From Chitinilyticum piscinae (GTDB taxonomy: Bacteria > Pseudomonadota > Gammaproteobacteria > Burkholderiales > Chitinibacteraceae): DNA of 64,000 nt. Positions 62,141-64,000 of this stretch are shown piece after piece. The notes beneath the pieces are model-generated. The model saw nothing but the letters and a program-made list of their open reading frames with translations, ran no database searches and was not told the origin of the DNA. Location of the stretch: the NCBI RefSeq assembly GCF_015223195.1, contig NZ_JADFUA010000001.1, forward strand, positions 1-64,000, given 5' to 3'. A program made the translations under genes and the position numbers. Positions within the stretch are counted from its first letter, which is position 1, and every line of letters starts with the position of its first letter.

Positions 62141-63178
62141 TCACGGCAGCAGCCTGACATGCGCCGGGCGCTGCAACCAGTGTAGCCGTTGCTGCATTCC
62201 GCTGGTCAGATAGACATCACCTTGCGCATCCACCAGCAACACGTCACGGATACCAAAGCGCTTGGCAAACCCTGACGCACTACCCACGCCGCCGATGAAC
62301 AGCGGCTTGCCGGCTACATCCGAATAGGTTCCCGCCAGGGCACCAGCCGGAACAATCACGGTAGCGGCCATCATGTCCCGGGCCGGCTCACCAGTGCGCG
62401 GATCAATCAGATGCGAATAGCGCACCCCGTCACGCTCGAAAAACCGCTGATAATCACCCGAAGTACCGATTGCCTCGCCATCCTGCAAAGCCACGCTCGC
62501 CATCGCCCCGGCCTGGCGCGGATGCTGAATGCCCACGGTCCAGTCCTGATCCCCTTTGTGTCCCAGGGCCAACACGTTACCGCCAATATTGATCAGCGCA
62601 TTACGTACCCCATTGGCACGCAGATACGTGGCAGCGCGGTCCAGCGCCCAGCCCTTGGCAAAGCCGCCCAGATCGAGCTGCACGGCGGGATTGCCGCTAC
62701 GCACCGTCAGGCCATTGATCTCGAGTTGCTCCAGCGATGGCTGGCGCGCCAACAGTGCCCTGAGCTGCCCGGCATCGGGGCGCACCGGCGCAAAGGTATC
62801 CTTGTGAAAGCCCCAGACCTCGACCAGCCGGCCAACCGCCGGGTTGAACAACTGGTCGCTGCGGCGGGCCACATCCTGCGCCAGCAGCAGCAGGTCGCGC
62901 AATTCGGCATCAACCGTATAGGATTGCCCGGCGGCGATGGCCGCATTCAACCGGGTGATTTCCGAGGGCTGCCAGGCGTGCAGCCTGGCATGCAGACGAT
63001 CCAGATCGCCGAGCACCGCTGCGGCGTGCTTGCTGGCCTCTGCATCAGACAAGCCGTAGATGCTGATCTGCACCCGCGTACCGAACACATAACTTTCCTG
63101 CTGGTACAGCGCCGGCTTGCCGCACCCAGCCAGCAGCAGCAGCGCCAGAATCAGCGCCAGCCATGCACTCAGGCGCAC
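62141..63178 (-). CDS. apbE: FAD:protein FMN transferase ApbE
   Basis: A 345-residue exported lipoprotein (lipobox LLLAGC). Transfers FMN from FAD to Thr/Ser of target flavoproteins. Seen: [11 protein letters not shown] near 33, [15 protein letters not shown]-like block ([13 protein letters not shown]), [24 protein letters not shown] and a late [12 protein letters not shown]. It overlaps the gshB stop by 10 bases. Confidence 0.92.
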   Translation of the reverse strand: MRLSAWLALILALLLLAGCGKPALYQQESYVFGTRVQISIYGLSDAEASKHAAAVLGDLDRLHARLHAWQPSEITRLNAAIAAGQSYTVDAELRDLLLLAQDVARRSDQLFNPAVGRLVEVWGFHKDTFAPVRPDAGQLRALLARQPSLEQLEINGLTVRSGNPAVQLDLGGFAKGWALDRAATYLRANGVRNALINIGGNVLALGHKGDQDWTVGIQHPRQAGAMASVALQDGEAIGTSGDYQRFFERDGVRYSHLIDPRTGEPARDMMAATVIVPAGALAGTYSDVAGKPLFIGGVGSASGFAKRFGIRDVLLVDAQGDVYLTSGMQQRLHWLQRPAHVRLLP

Positions 63179-64000
63179 CGGCGTTCCAGCGCGTCGATAA
63201 AGAGGCCGGCGACATTGATGCCGGATTGCGCGGTGATTTCCTGGAAACAGGTTGGACTGGTCACATTCACTTCGGTCAGGTGCTCACCGATGATGTCGAG
63301 CCCGACCAGAAGCAGCCCCTGCGCAGCCAGCTGCGGGCCGAGCGCTTCGGCAATTTCCCGGTCCCGGGCACTCAAGGGGCGCGCGACGCCCGATCCGCCC
63401 GCGGCCAGATTGCCGCGCGTTTCACCCTGCTGCGGGATGCGCGCCAGACACCAGTCGACCGGCTTGCCGTCAATCAGCAGCACGCGCTTGTCGCCGTCAA
63501 TGATCGCCGGCAGATAGCGCTGCGCCATGATGGTACGGCGGCCATTGTCGGATAGGGTCTCAAGTATGCTGCCCAGATTCGGATCCGTCGGGGTGATGCG
63601 GAAGATACCCATTCCCCCCATGCCATCGAGCGGCTTGACGATCACATCGCCCTGCTCGCGCACGAAATCGCGCAGTTGCACCATATCCTGGCTGACCAGT
63701 GTGGGCGCGATGAATTCGGCAAAACGCAGGATGGCGAGCTTTTCGTTGAAATCCCGCAGCGCCCGGCCGCTGTTGAAGACCTTCGCCCCCTGCATCTCGG
63801 CCAGGGTGAACAGCTGCGTCGCGTAGTAATACTGCTGATCGAACGGCGGATCGGTACGCATGATTACCGCATCAAAATCGCGCAGTGCCTGCGCCTGCCC
63901 CTCTGCCGAGGCGAACCAGTGCTTGTATTCCTGGGTCGCGGTCAGAGTCAGCGCATGAGCCTGCGCCAGGACCACGCCATCGCGTACCGAGAGTTCGTGC
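63169..64000 (-). CDS. gshB: Glutathione synthetase, N-terminus beyond window
   Basis: ATP-grasp enzyme joining gamma-Glu-Cys and Gly. The visible part (about 277 residues) runs from [16 protein letters not shown] to the C-terminus; the true start lies to the right of the window edge. Signatures: [66 protein letters not shown] and [19 protein letters not shown], closely parallel to E. coli GshB. Confidence 0.95.
   Translation of the reverse strand, partial: HELSVRDGVVLAQAHALTLTATQEYKHWFASAEGQAQALRDFDAVIMRTDPPFDQQYYYATQLFTLAEMQGAKVFNSGRALRDFNEKLAILRFAEFIAPTLVSQDMVQLRDFVREQGDVIVKPLDGMGGMGIFRITPTDPNLGSILETLSDNGRRTIMAQRYLPAIIDGDKRVLLIDGKPVDWCLARIPQQGETRGNLAAGGSGVARPLSARDREIAEALGPQLAAQGLLLVGLDIIGEHLTEVNVTSPTCFQEITAQSGINVAGLFIDALERRCA

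Overview
The window looks like chromosome from a betaproteobacterium of the order Neisseriales, possibly the Chitinibacteraceae or a neighbour. This is inferred from gene content: an Mla operon with a nearby mlaA, MSHA-like and type IV minor pilin clusters, a YheT/YbiT/NadC/GshB complement, PTS EIIA-Man/HPr/EI, and an rRNA leader with boxA. No 16S sequence is present to confirm it. Backbone genes are GC-rich. The stretch from about 8.0 to 19.8 kb is visibly AT-richer.

Layout. Positions 1-350 hold the promoter and boxA leader of an rRNA operon that runs off the left edge on the minus strand. At 0.38-7.8 kb are nadC with a YqjD/YqjE-type membrane cassette, a YheT hydrolase, a YbiT-type ABC-F ATPase, an aminotransferase and a PilZ-like protein. 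At 7.9-19.8 kb is a genomic island bracketed by two complete, identical tRNA-Ser(UGA) genes. It carries a tyrosine integrase, a roughly 1,020-residue replication protein that fuses a phage-gpA-type HUH endonuclease to a UvrD-type helicase, a Replic_Relax-like protein, an IS3 remnant, and a cargo of exported or membrane proteins (ankyrin-like, DUF4189-like, polytopic membrane, Sel1 repeats). At 19.9-21.1 kb is a scar region with a truncated XRE regulator, repeated decamers and two tandem initiator tRNAs.

From 21.2 to 26.8 kb is a complete dppABCDF-type dipeptide ABC importer on the minus strand, followed by mnmE. From 28.5 to 39.3 kb a tightly overlapping minus-strand operon encodes an MSHA-like pilus/secretion machine (secretin, TPR protein, c-di-GMP-type MshE ATPase, MshG platform, MshI/J/K-like assembly proteins, two pilin-like proteins). 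From 39.6 to 45.0 kb is mlaFEDCB-mlaA plus a YadG/YadH-type ABC exporter. A SNF2 helicase, metK and two tandem LpxL/HtrB-type acyltransferases follow. From 51.2 to 55.8 kb is a minor pilin operon (FimT, PilW, PilX, and a 700-residue PilV-like protein with modules resembling chitin-binding CBM5/12). The right end holds an O-methyltransferase, two TPR paralogues (one carrying an active-looking GGDEF domain), ptsI, ptsH, a mannose-type EIIA, apbE and a gshB cut by the window edge.

Themes. Surface attachment recurs: an MshEN-type ATPase, a GGDEF cyclase and a PilZ-like protein lie in the same 64 kb as two pilin clusters. The most unusual item is the island's HUH endonuclease-UvrD helicase fusion. 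With the integrase, terminal tRNA copies and 12-bp-phased repeats inside both ends, it suggests a mobile element that encodes its own rolling-circle nickase and unwinding motor in one chain. All calls are from reading the sequence; no database search was run.
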